Source: Chroogloeocystis siderophila 5.2 s.c.1
GTDB lineage: Bacteria; Cyanobacteriota; Cyanobacteriia; Cyanobacteriales; Chroococcidiopsidaceae
Length of the DNA: 64,000 bases
Direction: 5' to 3'
NCBI RefSeq assembly: GCF_001904655.1
Contig: NZ_MRCC01000011.1
Coordinates: forward strand, 124,001-188,000
Below the pieces are notes generated by a model. The model was not told the DNA's origin, made no database searches, and worked only from the letters and a program-made list of their open reading frames with translations. Of the stretch, positions 36,729 through 46,178 are shown piece after piece. Position 1 is the stretch's first letter. The number at the start of each line of letters is the position of its first letter. The position numbers were made by a program, and so were the translations under genes.

Positions 36729-38468
36729 TTGACTACTCAAACTGGTATCACAAGACTCATTGTTAGCCCGCAGCGATTCTTAAATCGTTGGTTTGGGAAA
36801 TATGACTTTTCTTTCGTTTTCTGGATTGGTTTTATTCTGATTTTGCTATTGTTGATTGGTTTACCAAGCTATTGGTTAGTCTTGCGTAGCTTAATGCAAG
36901 TCAATGAAAGTGGATTTACTCTCAGCAATTATATTGAAGTTTTGACAAACCCACGCTTTCGCCAAGCGGCACTCAACTCATTGATACTAGCAACAGGAAC
37001 AGGAGTTTTAAGTATTTTAATTGGGGTTCCTCTCGCTTGGGCGACGACTCGGACAAATATGCCGTTACGAGGACTCATACGGATTTTATTGCTAGGGGCA
37101 TTTTCGATGCCTACCTTTTTGGGTGGAATTGCATGGATTCTGCTTGCTGCTCCGACATCAGGTTGGCTCAATCGGGTTTTTGTAGAGTTGACTGGGACAG
37201 AAAAAGGACCGCTCGATGTTTATACAATGTTGGGTGCAATCTTTGTGGTGGGAATCTACAGCTTTCAATATGTGTTTTTGATGGTGAGTTCGGCACTAGA
37301 GTTTGTCTCCTCAGAATTAGAGGATGCGGCGACAGTCCTAGGAGCAGGCACATTGGCAACAACATTTCGTATCACTTTACCACTCGTATTACCGGCGATT
37401 ATTTCTGGCTTCATTTTGTCCTTTTTAGAAGCGATCGCGCTTTTTGGTTCTCCTACCTTAATACTGATTCCCGCGCGAATTAATATTGTGACAACTGAAA
37501 TCTGGCAGCAGTTTCAGTATCCTTCTAACGTTGAACTAGCTTCGGCTTTTTCGATATGTTTGGTCGTTCTTACCGCAGCATTGCTGTTACTGCAACGTCG
37601 TCTGCTAGCGCGCAAGGGCTACACGACGCTAACGGGAAAAGCTGGACGAAAACGCCTTATTGATTTGGGATACTGGAAATGGATTTTTCTAGCTTTCTGC
37701 TTACTTGTTGCGACGCTATCACTGTTTTTGCCAGTTTACGTCCTATTGCGTACAGCACTATCAAAGTCTTGGGGACGTCCGCTAGATGCTTCTAACTTGA
37801 CACTTGCATGGTTTGAAGACGTATTGTTCAAGCAACCTTTTACTTCAGTTGCAATTCAAAATACTCTTGTCTATGCTGCTGGTGCCGCGACGTTTGCGAT
37901 GTTAGTTGGCATTGCGATCGCTTACATCGTTAATCGCAAGTTGGTACGGTTTTATCAGGTATTAGGCTTTCTTCCCATGCTACCCTTAGCAATTCCAGGC
38001 ATTGTGATTGCTGTGGGAATTTTTTCGGCTTACTCGCGTCCACCTCTTGTAATGTAAGGCTCAGCAGCAATTTTGATTGTTGCTTTTACAACGCGATTTT
38101 TACCGATCGCTTTTTCTAATGCTGGTAACATTTTCACGAGCATCAATCCTGAGTTGGAACTCGCGGCGCGTAACCTGGGCGCAACGCAGGCAACAACAGT
38201 CCACAAAATTACTGTGCCTTTAGTACAGCGCGGCTTAATCAGCGGCTGGCTGCTTGTATTTATCTTGTCGGTACGCGAACTAAGTTGTGCGATTTTACTC
38301 TATACGAATAACACGCAAGTCATTTCCACTGCCCTGTTTCAATTGGTAACAGAAGGCAGCTACGAACGCGTAGCCGCATTAGGAATCGTGATGCTAGCAA
38401 TTATCTTCACCACAATTGGTATTGCTTACAAGTTCCTAGGACGCGATTTCATGCTGGAAAAAGGCTAA
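36729..38468 (+). pseudogene. ABC importer permease (FbpB-like) interrupted by an in-frame stop
   Basis: One reading frame encodes a two-module permease of about 579 residues, but TAA at 38055-38057 cuts it after 442. The part after the stop continues in the same frame (GSAAILIVAFTTRFLPIAF) and contains the second EAA loop, ELAARNLGATQATTVHKITV, needed to contact the ATPase. The first EAA loop, LEDAATVLGAGTLATTFRIT, is before the stop. Relatives have Tyr (PLYG) where the stop sits, so one base change explains it. The rest of the gene shows no decay. It could be a recent pseudogene, a read-through site, or a sequence error; a separate start at TTG 38073 would make a split protein. The start is TTG 36729 with GGAGG 7 bases upstream. 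Confidence 0.82.
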
Positions 38469-38489
38469 ACAATCACGCAAATTAAATCT

Positions 38490-39623
38490 ATGGCAAGCAT
38501 TACAATCGACAATTTAACCAAATACTTTCAGAATAGCTGCGCAGTTGACCACATTAATTTGAATGTAGCCGATGGCGAATTGATTGCTTTGTTGGGTCCT
38601 TCGGGGTGTGGTAAAACGACGACATTGCGAATGCTAGCGGGTTTTGTATTTCCCGATGAGGGACGAATTTTTGTAGGCGATCGCATCGTTTCTTCTCCCC
38701 AAAAAACTGTACCGCCAGAGAAGCGCAATATGTCAATGATTTTTCAAAGTTACGCGATTTGGCCGCATAAAACAGTGTTTGAAAATGTAGCATTTGGATT
38801 AGAGTTGCGCCATGTAGGACGCGAACAGCTGCGATCGCGGGTGAATCGAGCCTTGGAAATTGTACACTTAAGCAGATTTGCCAATCGTTACCCTGCGGAA
38901 CTATCCGGAGGACAGCAGCAGCGAGTCGCGCTAGCGCGGGCGATCGTTGTGGAACCACAGATTTTGCTGTTAGATGAACCACTGTCTAACTTAGATGCCA
39001 GCTTGCGTGATGAAATGCGCAATGAAATTCGCAATCTCCATGATCAACTAGGATTGACAACAGTATACGTCACGCACGATCAAGGAGAAGCACTGGTGCT
39101 TGCCGACCGAATTGTTGTGATGTATGAAGGTACTATTCAACAAGTAGGCACTCCCGAAGAAATTTATGAAAGTCCAGCAACCGAGTTTGTAGCGCGGTTT
39201 ATTGGACGTTGTAACGTGCTTCCTGGTACTTTGTTAGCTTCGGGACAAGTAGATGTGGGCGGAGTATTCATTACAGCAAAAAATAATGCTCCAGGCGTTT
39301 ATCCTGGTGATGCAGTCGCATTAAGTGTACGTCCGCACTCGATTATCATGGACTCGGTTTATTGCCCAACCGATAATCCTGAAATGAACTGTTTTAGTGC
39401 TTGGGTAGAACACCACAACTATTATGGAGAATTTCGTGACTATACTGTGCGTCTAGATAACAGCGATATTGTTTTGAGTGTGGTAACTTCTCCTCATGTT
39501 CGTCACCAAATTGGCGAACAGATGTATCTAGCAATTCCTGCTGAATGCTGTCGTGTGGTTCCTCAAAGTGCTACTACCACTCAAGTAGCAGAAGTGATCG
39601 CCACAGCAGCGGCTGTATCTTGA
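38490..39623 (+). CDS. ABC importer ATP-binding protein (FbpC/PotA type)
   Basis: The ATPase of the importer, 377 residues, cytoplasmic. Walker A is GPSGCGKTTTLRMLAGF (~32-48), the Q-loop follows at IFQSYAIWPH, the signature is LSGGQQQRVALARA (~135-150), Walker B is ILLLDEPLSNLDA and the H-loop is YVTHDQGEAL. A C-terminal TOBE-like domain (~280-360, VALSVRPHSIIMDSVYC, GEFRDYTVRLDNSDIVLSVV) matches iron, spermidine and sugar importers. The gene begins 21 bases after the permease frame and ends 9 bases before the CoA ligase. Its intact state argues that the transporter was functional until recently. Confidence 0.9.
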   Translation: MASITIDNLTKYFQNSCAVDHINLNVADGELIALLGPSGCGKTTTLRMLAGFVFPDEGRIFVGDRIVSSPQKTVPPEKRNMSMIFQSYAIWPHKTVFENVAFGLELRHVGREQLRSRVNRALEIVHLSRFANRYPAELSGGQQQRVALARAIVVEPQILLLDEPLSNLDASLRDEMRNEIRNLHDQLGLTTVYVTHDQGEALVLADRIVVMYEGTIQQVGTPEEIYESPATEFVARFIGRCNVLPGTLLASGQVDVGGVFITAKNNAPGVYPGDAVALSVRPHSIIMDSVYCPTDNPEMNCFSAWVEHHNYYGEFRDYTVRLDNSDIVLSVVTSPHVRHQIGEQMYLAIPAECCRVVPQSATTTQVAEVIATAAAVS

Positions 39624-39632
39624 GATAAGCTT

Positions 39633-41156
39633 ATGACTTCACTGACTCACAAACCAGCAACACTACTCGATCTACTAAACGGAGAAGACGATCGCCCAGC
39701 TATTGTTGCACCGGATAAACCAAGTTTGACTTACAGGCAACTACGTCGCCAAATTGTTGAACTCGCAGCGCAGTTGAATCGCTTGGGAATTAAACGCGGA
39801 TCGCGAATTGCGATCGCCATGCCAAATAGTCCAGAAATGATTTTAACTTACCTGGCGGCGGCAACGTGCGGTACAGCTGCGCCACTCAATCCTAAATACA
39901 AACAAGAAGAATTTACGTTTTATTACGAAGATACGCAAGCGATCGCGCTTATTGTTCTTGATGACGGAATTGCGGCGGCGCAAGCGGCGGTAACTCCACA
40001 AATGATGCTCATTCAAGCGACGCCAAATTCTGATGGTACTTTGTCTTTACACAAGATTCAGGGGAAAGAATATCCACCGCAAACGATTGAACAAGCTGAA
40101 GCAGAAGATGTCGCAATGATTCTGCATACGAGTGGTACGACGAGTCGCCCGAAGCGCGTACCTATTAAACATCGTCATTTGGCGGCTTCGGCACGAAATA
40201 TTATTGGCACGTATAACTTGAGTGCGAGCGATCGCGCTTTATGTATTATGCCGCTATTTCACGTTCATGGAATTGTCGCCTCGATGTTATCAACTTTAGC
40301 TTCAGGGGGAACTGTCATTTGCCCCAATGGGTTCAATGCGATGGAGTTTTGGCGGATTTTTAGCGAGTTTCAACCGACGTGGTACTCAGCAGTACCGACA
40401 ATGCATCAACTACTACTCGCCCGCGCTGAACGCAATCAGGAGGCGATCGCTAAAAGTCGTTTACGCTTTATTCGTTCGAGTAGTTCCTCGCTACCCCCAG
40501 TGGTGTTAGAACGCCTTGAAGCGACGTTTCATGTTCCGGTACTAGAAGCATATAGTATGACCGAGGCATCGCACCAAATGACTTCTAATCCCTTACCTCC
40601 TAATCTGCGCAAAGCTGGTAGTGTCGGGTACGGGTTCGGCGTGGAAGTCGGAATCATGGATGAAGCCGGTAATTTATTAGAAAAGGGACAGTTAGGCGAG
40701 GTTGTGGTTAAGGGTGCTAATGTTGTGGATGGTTACGAAAATAATCCTGAAGCCAATGCGCAAGCGTTTACTCAGGGTTGGTTTCGTACTGGCGATCAAG
40801 GCGTATTCGATCCTGATGGCTACCTTTCTCTAACAGGGCGTATCAAAGAGTTGATTAACCGAGGTGGAGAAAAAATTTCTCCTCTAGAAGTTGATAATGT
40901 TTTACTGCGTCATGCGGCGGTTGCAGAAGCACTGACGTTTGCTGTTCCCCACAAAACTTTAGGCGAAGATATCCACGCAGCAGTGGTCTTAAAAGATAGT
41001 AGTGTCAGCGAACAGGAATTACGCAAACATTGCTCAGAACTGCTTGCAGAATTTAAAGTTCCCCGTCAATTGCATATTCTGGAGGAGTTACCTAGAGGCG
41101 CAACAGGTAAATTGCAACGGTTGAATATGGCAAAGTTGCTGAAGATTGGGGAATAA
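39633..41156 (+). CDS. Oxalyl-CoA synthetase-like AMP-dependent ligase
   Basis: An adenylate-forming acyl-CoA ligase, 507 residues, with all core motifs: LHTSGTTSRPKRVP (P-loop; the usual Gly before VP is Arg), MPLFHVHGIVASMLSTLASG, WYSAVPTMHQLLLARAE, LEAYSMTEASHQMTSNPLPP, GWFRTGDQGVFDPDGYLSLT, GRIKELINRGGEKISPLEVD and the C-terminal catalytic Lys in PRGATGKLQRLN. The ensemble, especially FHVHG, SNPLPP and the REKIS-type hinge, resembles plant AAE3 and yeast Pcs60 oxalate-CoA ligases. Oxalate is therefore the leading substrate, but other small acids are possible. The gene is inside the ABC importer operon, so it may activate what the importer brings in. Confidence 0.83.
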   Translation: MTSLTHKPATLLDLLNGEDDRPAIVAPDKPSLTYRQLRRQIVELAAQLNRLGIKRGSRIAIAMPNSPEMILTYLAAATCGTAAPLNPKYKQEEFTFYYEDTQAIALIVLDDGIAAAQAAVTPQMMLIQATPNSDGTLSLHKIQGKEYPPQTIEQAEAEDVAMILHTSGTTSRPKRVPIKHRHLAASARNIIGTYNLSASDRALCIMPLFHVHGIVASMLSTLASGGTVICPNGFNAMEFWRIFSEFQPTWYSAVPTMHQLLLARAERNQEAIAKSRLRFIRSSSSSLPPVVLERLEATFHVPVLEAYSMTEASHQMTSNPLPPNLRKAGSVGYGFGVEVGIMDEAGNLLEKGQLGEVVVKGANVVDGYENNPEANAQAFTQGWFRTGDQGVFDPDGYLSLTGRIKELINRGGEKISPLEVDNVLLRHAAVAEALTFAVPHKTLGEDIHAAVVLKDSSVSEQELRKHCSELLAEFKVPRQLHILEELPRGATGKLQRLNMAKLLKIGE

Positions 41157-41162
41157 GCTGCT

Positions 41163-42140
41163 ATGAAGATTTGTATTGTTGGTGCAGGTGCGATCGGGGG
41201 ATACATTGGGGCTAAATTGGCGCAGGCTGGCGAACAAGTGACGTTAATTGCGCGCGGCGCGCATCTGCAAGCAATTCAACAACAAGGCTTAACGCTACGC
41301 AATGCAGATGGTACAGAAGAGTTGATTAAAGATGTCGTTGCGACGCAGGACATTTCGACTGCGGGTACGCAAGATGTCGTCATTTTGGCATTGAAAGCAC
41401 AGAGTATGCCAGGTGTTGCGCCTAGTTTATCGGCATTATACGATACTGAAACAATCGTCGTGACTGCGCAGAATGGCATTCCTTGGTGGTATTTTCGTAA
41501 GTTAGAGAGTCCTTACGCTGATTATCAAATTCAGTCAGTCGATCCGCAGGGAATTATAGAAGCAAACATTCCTGTTGATCGCGTGATTGGCTGTGTTGTG
41601 TATCCTGCTGCTGAACTTGTCGCGCCTGGAATTGTGCAACACATCGAGGGCGATCGCTTTTCATTAGGCGAACTTGATGGCGCTAAAACTCCCCGCATTC
41701 AACAACTTTCACAAAGCTTCCGTCAAGCAGGAATCAAAGCGCCTGTACGCAACCAAATCCGTAATGAGTTGTGGGTGAAGTTATGGGGAAATTTAGCGTT
41801 TAACCCGATTAGTGCGTTGACGAGATGCACACTAGAAGAAATTTGTCAATATCCTTTGACGCGCGAACTAGCAAAAAATATGATGCTCGAAGCGCAGGCG
41901 ATCGCCGAGAAACTGGGTGTAGAGTTTGGCATTTCGCTAGAGCAACGCATCGAAGGCGCAGAAAAAGTAGGCGCGCACAAAACGTCCATGCTACAAGACA
42001 TTGAAGCACACCGTCCAACCGAAGTTGATGCCATTGTGGGTGCAGTTGCCGAACTTGGAAAATTAACGAAAACTCCAACTCCCTATATTGACGCCATTTA
42101 CGCGAGTGTCAAGTTACTTGAAAAAACTCTAACCTGCTAA
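41163..42140 (+). CDS. 2-dehydropantoate 2-reductase (ketopantoate reductase) family
   Basis: A 325-residue NADPH-dependent reductase. The N-terminal Rossmann domain has KICIVGAGAIGGYIGAKLAQ (GxGxxG), VVILALKAQSM, and TVVTAQNGIPWWYF, where the Asn of the family's QNG motif is conserved. The C-terminal helical domain has NELWVKLWGNLAFNPISALT with the catalytic Lys and Asn-Pro-Ile pattern, and later HKTSMLQDIEAHRPTEVDAI with the substrate Ser/Asp region. It could be PanE for pantothenate synthesis, but the operon with an ABC importer and an oxalyl-CoA-type ligase makes a catabolic 2-keto acid reduction equally likely. It starts 6 bases after the ligase and its 3' end overlaps the opposite gene by 12 bases. 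Confidence 0.86.
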   Translation: MKICIVGAGAIGGYIGAKLAQAGEQVTLIARGAHLQAIQQQGLTLRNADGTEELIKDVVATQDISTAGTQDVVILALKAQSMPGVAPSLSALYDTETIVVTAQNGIPWWYFRKLESPYADYQIQSVDPQGIIEANIPVDRVIGCVVYPAAELVAPGIVQHIEGDRFSLGELDGAKTPRIQQLSQSFRQAGIKAPVRNQIRNELWVKLWGNLAFNPISALTRCTLEEICQYPLTRELAKNMMLEAQAIAEKLGVEFGISLEQRIEGAEKVGAHKTSMLQDIEAHRPTEVDAIVGAVAELGKLTKTPTPYIDAIYASVKLLEKTLTC

Positions 42141-43709
42141 GGCAATACCATCGGCACGCGGTTCAGAAGCCGCAATTAAGGTTTCTCCTTGCCGTAAGAT
42201 GATTTGACCTTTGCCAAAGTTACGCCGCTCGGCGATAATTTGAATGTCATGTCCGCGATCGCCCAATGCGAGTGCAACTGAATGCGGTACAGTTGGTTCG
42301 AGTAACACTGTTTTCCCTGTCGTAAATTGCCAGCGGGGTGCGTCTAAAGCTGCTTGCGGATTCATGTCATAATCAGATAGGTTAACGACAACTTGCAGAT
42401 GTCCTTGCGGTTGCATATGTCCTCCCATCACGCCGAATGCTCCTAAAGGCTTGTTGTCTTGTGTGAGGAAACCTGGAATAATTGTATGAAAAGGACGTTT
42501 TGCAGGTGCAATTTGATTGGGGTGTCCGGTTTGGAGCGTGAAGCCTGAACCGCGATTTTGCAGGGCAATGCCTGTTTCTGGAACGAGAATTCCGCTACCA
42601 AAGCCCATGTAGTTTGACTGGATGAAAGATACCATCAAGTCGCGATCAGCGGCTGCAAGATAAACGGTACCTCCTTGAAGTAAATCAGGTTGTGCAAATA
42701 GCGCGTGGTCGCTAATTAACTCTCTTCGCTGCGCGGCGTAAGTTTTTTCTAATAAGCGATCGCTTGTTACTTGCATAAATTCAAGATCGCCAATGTGCGC
42801 ATGAACATCCGCAAACGCAAGTTTCATAGCTTCAATTTGCAGATGATAGCTTTGCACCGACTCGCGCGGATAACGCGATAACTCAAAACCTTCAAGAATA
42901 TTCAACGCCATTAAAGCGGCAATTCCTTGCGTATTTGGGGGAATTTCCCAAACGGTTAAATCGCGATAATTTGTCGAAATTGGTTGTACCCAGTCGGGTT
43001 GATGCTGCGCCAAATCTTCTTGTGTTAGCATTCCTCCTGTATCCGCAGCAAAATTTGCAATTTTCAGGGCTAAATCTCCACGATAGAAACTCTCTCCACC
43101 AGTTTTGGCAATTTCGCGTAGTGTTTGCGCGTGAACTATACTTCCCCATATTTCACCTGCACGCGGGGCGCGATCGCCTGGGAAAAAGACTTGTTTGAAC
43201 GGTTGAAATTCTGGGGTGTTGAGTGATAAAAAATGCGATGCAGCTTGCCATGCACGGGCAGTTTCGGGAGATACCGGAAACCCTTGTTCAGCATAACGAA
43301 TAGCTGGGGCAAATAATTGCTCAAACGGTAATTTTCCCCAACGTTCCCACAGCGATCGCCACGCAGAAACAGCCCCAGGTACGGTGACGGTTAACCAACC
43401 CACAAGCGGAATTTGTGCTAAATCATCACATTTGAGATTTCGCGGACTTTTGCCAGAAGCATTCAATCCATGTAATTTTCCATCCCAAACTAAAGCAAAC
43501 GCATCCGAACCAATGCCATTAGAAGTTGGTTCAACGACTGTGAGTGTGATCGCCATTGCTAACGCCGCATCGACAGCATTACCACCAGCCCAAAACATTT
43601 CCATAGCAGCTAGCGTTGCTAATGGTTGACTGGTACTGGCGGCATAATTTTTCCCTAAAATCACTCGTCGCGATGCAGCATAAGGATATTGCGTTAAGTC
43701 GAACGCCAT
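42129..43709 (-). CDS. Gamma-glutamyltransferase family (YwrD-like)
   Basis: A 526-residue N-terminal-nucleophile amidohydrolase of the gamma-glutamyltranspeptidase family. Self-processing should expose Thr in QGGTVYLAAADRD near residue 345. After it come SNYMGFGSGILVPETGIALQ and ALQNRGSGFTLQTGHPN, matching the small-subunit core. The large-subunit part shows LATLAAMEMFWAGGNAVDAA and GSDAFALVWDGK. The family cleaves gamma-glutamyl bonds such as those of glutathione. There is no signal peptide, so this cytoplasmic version fits the YwrD branch. It begins 4 bases after the EcsC-like gene, suggesting co-transcription, and its tail overlaps the reductase gene on the other strand. Confidence 0.87.
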   Translation of the reverse strand: MAFDLTQYPYAASRRVILGKNYAASTSQPLATLAAMEMFWAGGNAVDAALAMAITLTVVEPTSNGIGSDAFALVWDGKLHGLNASGKSPRNLKCDDLAQIPLVGWLTVTVPGAVSAWRSLWERWGKLPFEQLFAPAIRYAEQGFPVSPETARAWQAASHFLSLNTPEFQPFKQVFFPGDRAPRAGEIWGSIVHAQTLREIAKTGGESFYRGDLALKIANFAADTGGMLTQEDLAQHQPDWVQPISTNYRDLTVWEIPPNTQGIAALMALNILEGFELSRYPRESVQSYHLQIEAMKLAFADVHAHIGDLEFMQVTSDRLLEKTYAAQRRELISDHALFAQPDLLQGGTVYLAAADRDLMVSFIQSNYMGFGSGILVPETGIALQNRGSGFTLQTGHPNQIAPAKRPFHTIIPGFLTQDNKPLGAFGVMGGHMQPQGHLQVVVNLSDYDMNPQAALDAPRWQFTTGKTVLLEPTVPHSVALALGDRGHDIQIIAERRNFGKGQIILRQGETLIAASEPRADGIALAG

Positions 43710-43713
43710 GCAG

Positions 43714-44958
43714 CTAACCTTGAGACTCTACCTTTGCCTGAATTGAGTTTAAGTCAAGATCGAACTTATTGGCGATCGCTTCCATAATGCGTGCAGCTTC
43801 AGGTGTAATGATACGGTCTTTTTGCACAATTCGATAACACTGTGCTAGTAAAGGAATCGCAAAATCACGGTTGAGTTGATCGAGAAGTGTATCTAATGGT
43901 TGCGGTGATTTAATATTATTGCCGATGCTTTCTAACGAAGACTCGCTGAAATTGAGATTTGTTAATTCAGGGAGAATCTCTTCCCACGATTTTTCAGGAT
44001 GACTTGCAAGGATCATGTGTACTAAAACTTGATCCATAATCGCTTCTTGGGCGATCGCCGTTTCAGCATAGCGATCGCTTTGTTTTGTAATTTCTGCAAG
44101 TGTTTCCTCCGAATCAATCGAAGTATTTTGATTTAACTTCGCTTCATAAAAGCGACAAGCTGCGTATCCTACAGAATACATAATCGCCGCATTAGAACTT
44201 GAGCCAATCATTGCCCCAGCAAAGGGAATATTCCGCAGTAAGCCCAAACCTGCGGTACGCAACAAACGTCCACCACCTAAAGCTAAGCCAAAAATCGCCA
44301 GCACTTCACCTTTGCGCGCGGGATCTTTTAAATCGAGTCCATACGCCGCTGCAATTTGATAAACCATTTCTGCTTGCAGGCGTGTCGTTGCAGCTAAATC
44401 AACCGCAAGCAGTGCTAAAGCTGCCCCTGGTAAGATACTACTTGCTAAACCTATGCCACCTGCATACGTTGCCTTTTCCACCATAATCCGATGTGCAATT
44501 TCGCTAGGTGACTCATTAGGATACTGTTGTTGTATCTTTCTAACTTCCTCGGTTGCTTTTTCAAGATCGACATTATCGGTTGCACCGACTAACCATTGCA
44601 GATTAAGCACGCGCGAAAAGCGCTGTACTATCCAATTATCGCCAACAAAGTTAACCGCTTCGCCCGCAGTCTGCGTTGCTTGCGCAATGAGATCGTGCGT
44701 TTGTTTCGCGGCGGCTTCACCGACTTCTACAGCAGTTTGTGCTAGCGATAACCCTGTCTGGGCTGCGGTAGTGGCAACTGCTACTGTGACATCACCAACG
44801 GTTTTGGCAAAGAAATCAAAGAAAGATGGTGAATTGTCCGTGGTATTTGGTTGTGTAGGTGCATTCGGATCTTTGTTTTCGGTTTTTGGCGGGAGAATCG
44901 TCACTTCAACATCTGATGTATCAGACACCGGTGACGGCTGTTGAGATTTATCTTCCAT
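43714..44958 (-). CDS. EcsC-family-like protein
   Basis: A 414-residue protein with a low-complexity Pro/Thr/Asp-rich start (~1-40), an Ala/Thr helix that could be amphipathic (VTVAVATTAAQTGLSLAQTA), and a central region typical of EcsC: YAGGIGLASSILPGAALALL, AVDLAATTRLQAEMVYQIAA and AYGLDLKDPARKGEVLAIFG. The hydrophobic segments ILPGAALALLAV and FAGAMIGSSSNAAIMYSVGY point to membrane association. EcsC proteins have unclear roles, often linked to membrane or secretion homeostasis. The gene precedes the gamma-glutamyltransferase by 4 bases. The start is ATG at 44958. Confidence 0.68.
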   Translation of the reverse strand: MEDKSQQPSPVSDTSDVEVTILPPKTENKDPNAPTQPNTTDNSPSFFDFFAKTVGDVTVAVATTAAQTGLSLAQTAVEVGEAAAKQTHDLIAQATQTAGEAVNFVGDNWIVQRFSRVLNLQWLVGATDNVDLEKATEEVRKIQQQYPNESPSEIAHRIMVEKATYAGGIGLASSILPGAALALLAVDLAATTRLQAEMVYQIAAAYGLDLKDPARKGEVLAIFGLALGGGRLLRTAGLGLLRNIPFAGAMIGSSSNAAIMYSVGYAACRFYEAKLNQNTSIDSEETLAEITKQSDRYAETAIAQEAIMDQVLVHMILASHPEKSWEEILPELTNLNFSESSLESIGNNIKSPQPLDTLLDQLNRDFAIPLLAQCYRIVQKDRIITPEAARIMEAIANKFDLDLNSIQAKVESQG

Positions 44959-45177
44959 GAGTAAGTGTATGATTTAAATAAACTTCACTCTCTTTGTAGC
45001 CGAAATTTTAGGCATAAAACATCTACCTGCGATCGCATCTTCGCTAGCAGTAAAGTAGATTTTTGTCCTAATGCAAGTGAAGGCACTATACGAAGTTCAC
45101 AACCGTCATATTAAATCTGGTTGATTAGCGATGATAAAAATGGTAACTAACTACTTAACCAGAGATCGCATCAATAA

Positions 45178-45915
45178 CTAATTTCTAACCCTGACCTCCG
45201 ACCTCTGACCTCTACTATTCGCTGTCGCTTGTACAATTCGATTATCTAATTTAGTCGCTAAATCTTGCAGTGATGCTTGTGGGGTGCTGCGATTTAAAGA
45301 CATAACTGCGGTGAATACCCCTACATTACCCCGCCGAAAGCTGCCGACATCAACTTGTGCCTTTTGATTCAATGCACCTATTGCTAGTGTCGCGCCTGCG
45401 GAAGAATTACCAACGTTCAAGCGATTTGGTCGGTGTTCGAGAAGTTTAGCTGCTACGCTTATTTGCGGTTGCAATTTCGTAAATAATTGTTGCCAGTATT
45501 GGGGTTGTGCGACTTGTCGCAGATTCGCATCGAATCGTAATAAACTTAATGGTTGATTCGGAATCGTTGTTGTAAAGCCGGAAACAACTTCTAAGGTGTC
45601 GCGGTTGACATACACAAAGTAATCGTTAATCTGCAAATTTTGTTTCGTTAAAAGTGGAACAAAATCACTTAGATAAGCTGCAATTTGTGGCTTAAAAGCT
45701 GAAGGAATTTCTTCAAAACCTGCGGGTAAGTCTTCAATTCTTAAACTAGTAGCAGACGATACAGTTTTTTGTGTCAATAGTTCAGCAGACGGTGTTGCAG
45801 CATTTGAGATTTCAACCGACAATGGAGTGAGTAGCGTACCACTAACAACAGCTAGGGTAAAAAGCGATCGCCTGGAGATTTGCCAGGAGTTGCCGACAAC
45901 AGTTTTCATTACCAA
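45178..45915 (-). CDS. Secreted hypothetical protein
   Basis: A 245-residue protein with a signal peptide: SRRSLFTLAVVSGTLLTPL, containing a weak twin-Arg pattern, and a likely cut after SNAA. The mature part is soluble with no family I recognise; LRIEDLPAGFEEIP and YVNRDTLEVVSGFTTTIPNQ are the most regular sections and occur in cyanobacterial hypotheticals. The last residues, RGQRSEVRVRN, are encoded by heptamer repeats (45192-45212), so the C-terminus looks like repeat-derived read-through and the ancestral stop may lie earlier. Start codon: position 45915 (MVMKTVV) or the Met at 45909. Confidence 0.6.
   Translation of the reverse strand: MVMKTVVGNSWQISRRSLFTLAVVSGTLLTPLSVEISNAATPSAELLTQKTVSSATSLRIEDLPAGFEEIPSAFKPQIAAYLSDFVPLLTKQNLQINDYFVYVNRDTLEVVSGFTTTIPNQPLSLLRFDANLRQVAQPQYWQQLFTKLQPQISVAAKLLEHRPNRLNVGNSSAGATLAIGALNQKAQVDVGSFRRGNVGVFTAVMSLNRSTPQASLQDLATKLDNRIVQATANSRGQRSEVRVRN
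45192..45212. repeat. Heptamer tandem repeat (STRR-like)
   Basis: Three copies of a 7-base unit, TGACCTC, CGACCTC, TGACCTC, sit at the 3' end of the secreted hypothetical gene and encode its last arginine-rich residues. Short tandem heptamers of this type are common in filamentous and related cyanobacteria. Confidence 0.7.
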
Positions 45916-46178
45916 ACGTTTTTATGCTCTGAATCTACAAAAAATACTGACTTTGCTTTGTGTCGCTTTAGTTCCTACATTTGTTCGTTTCGCTTAAATG
46001 GTCAATCTAAATAAGCAGTTTCCGGCGCGATCGCGGTGGAAATTATTTCATCTCGACATTAACGCTTTAGGGTAAAACAGGACTTCTACGCGTCCCCATT
46101 TCGACATAAAATTCTTAGAACATCCTGACGTTCTCTCGCTTACTGGTCTGTTACTTAACCCATAATTTTTAGATTACT

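Noticed and set aside
38073-38468. A separate small permease gene
   Set aside because: It continues the 36729 frame exactly and begins in the middle of a membrane domain, so it is better explained as the tail of one interrupted gene.
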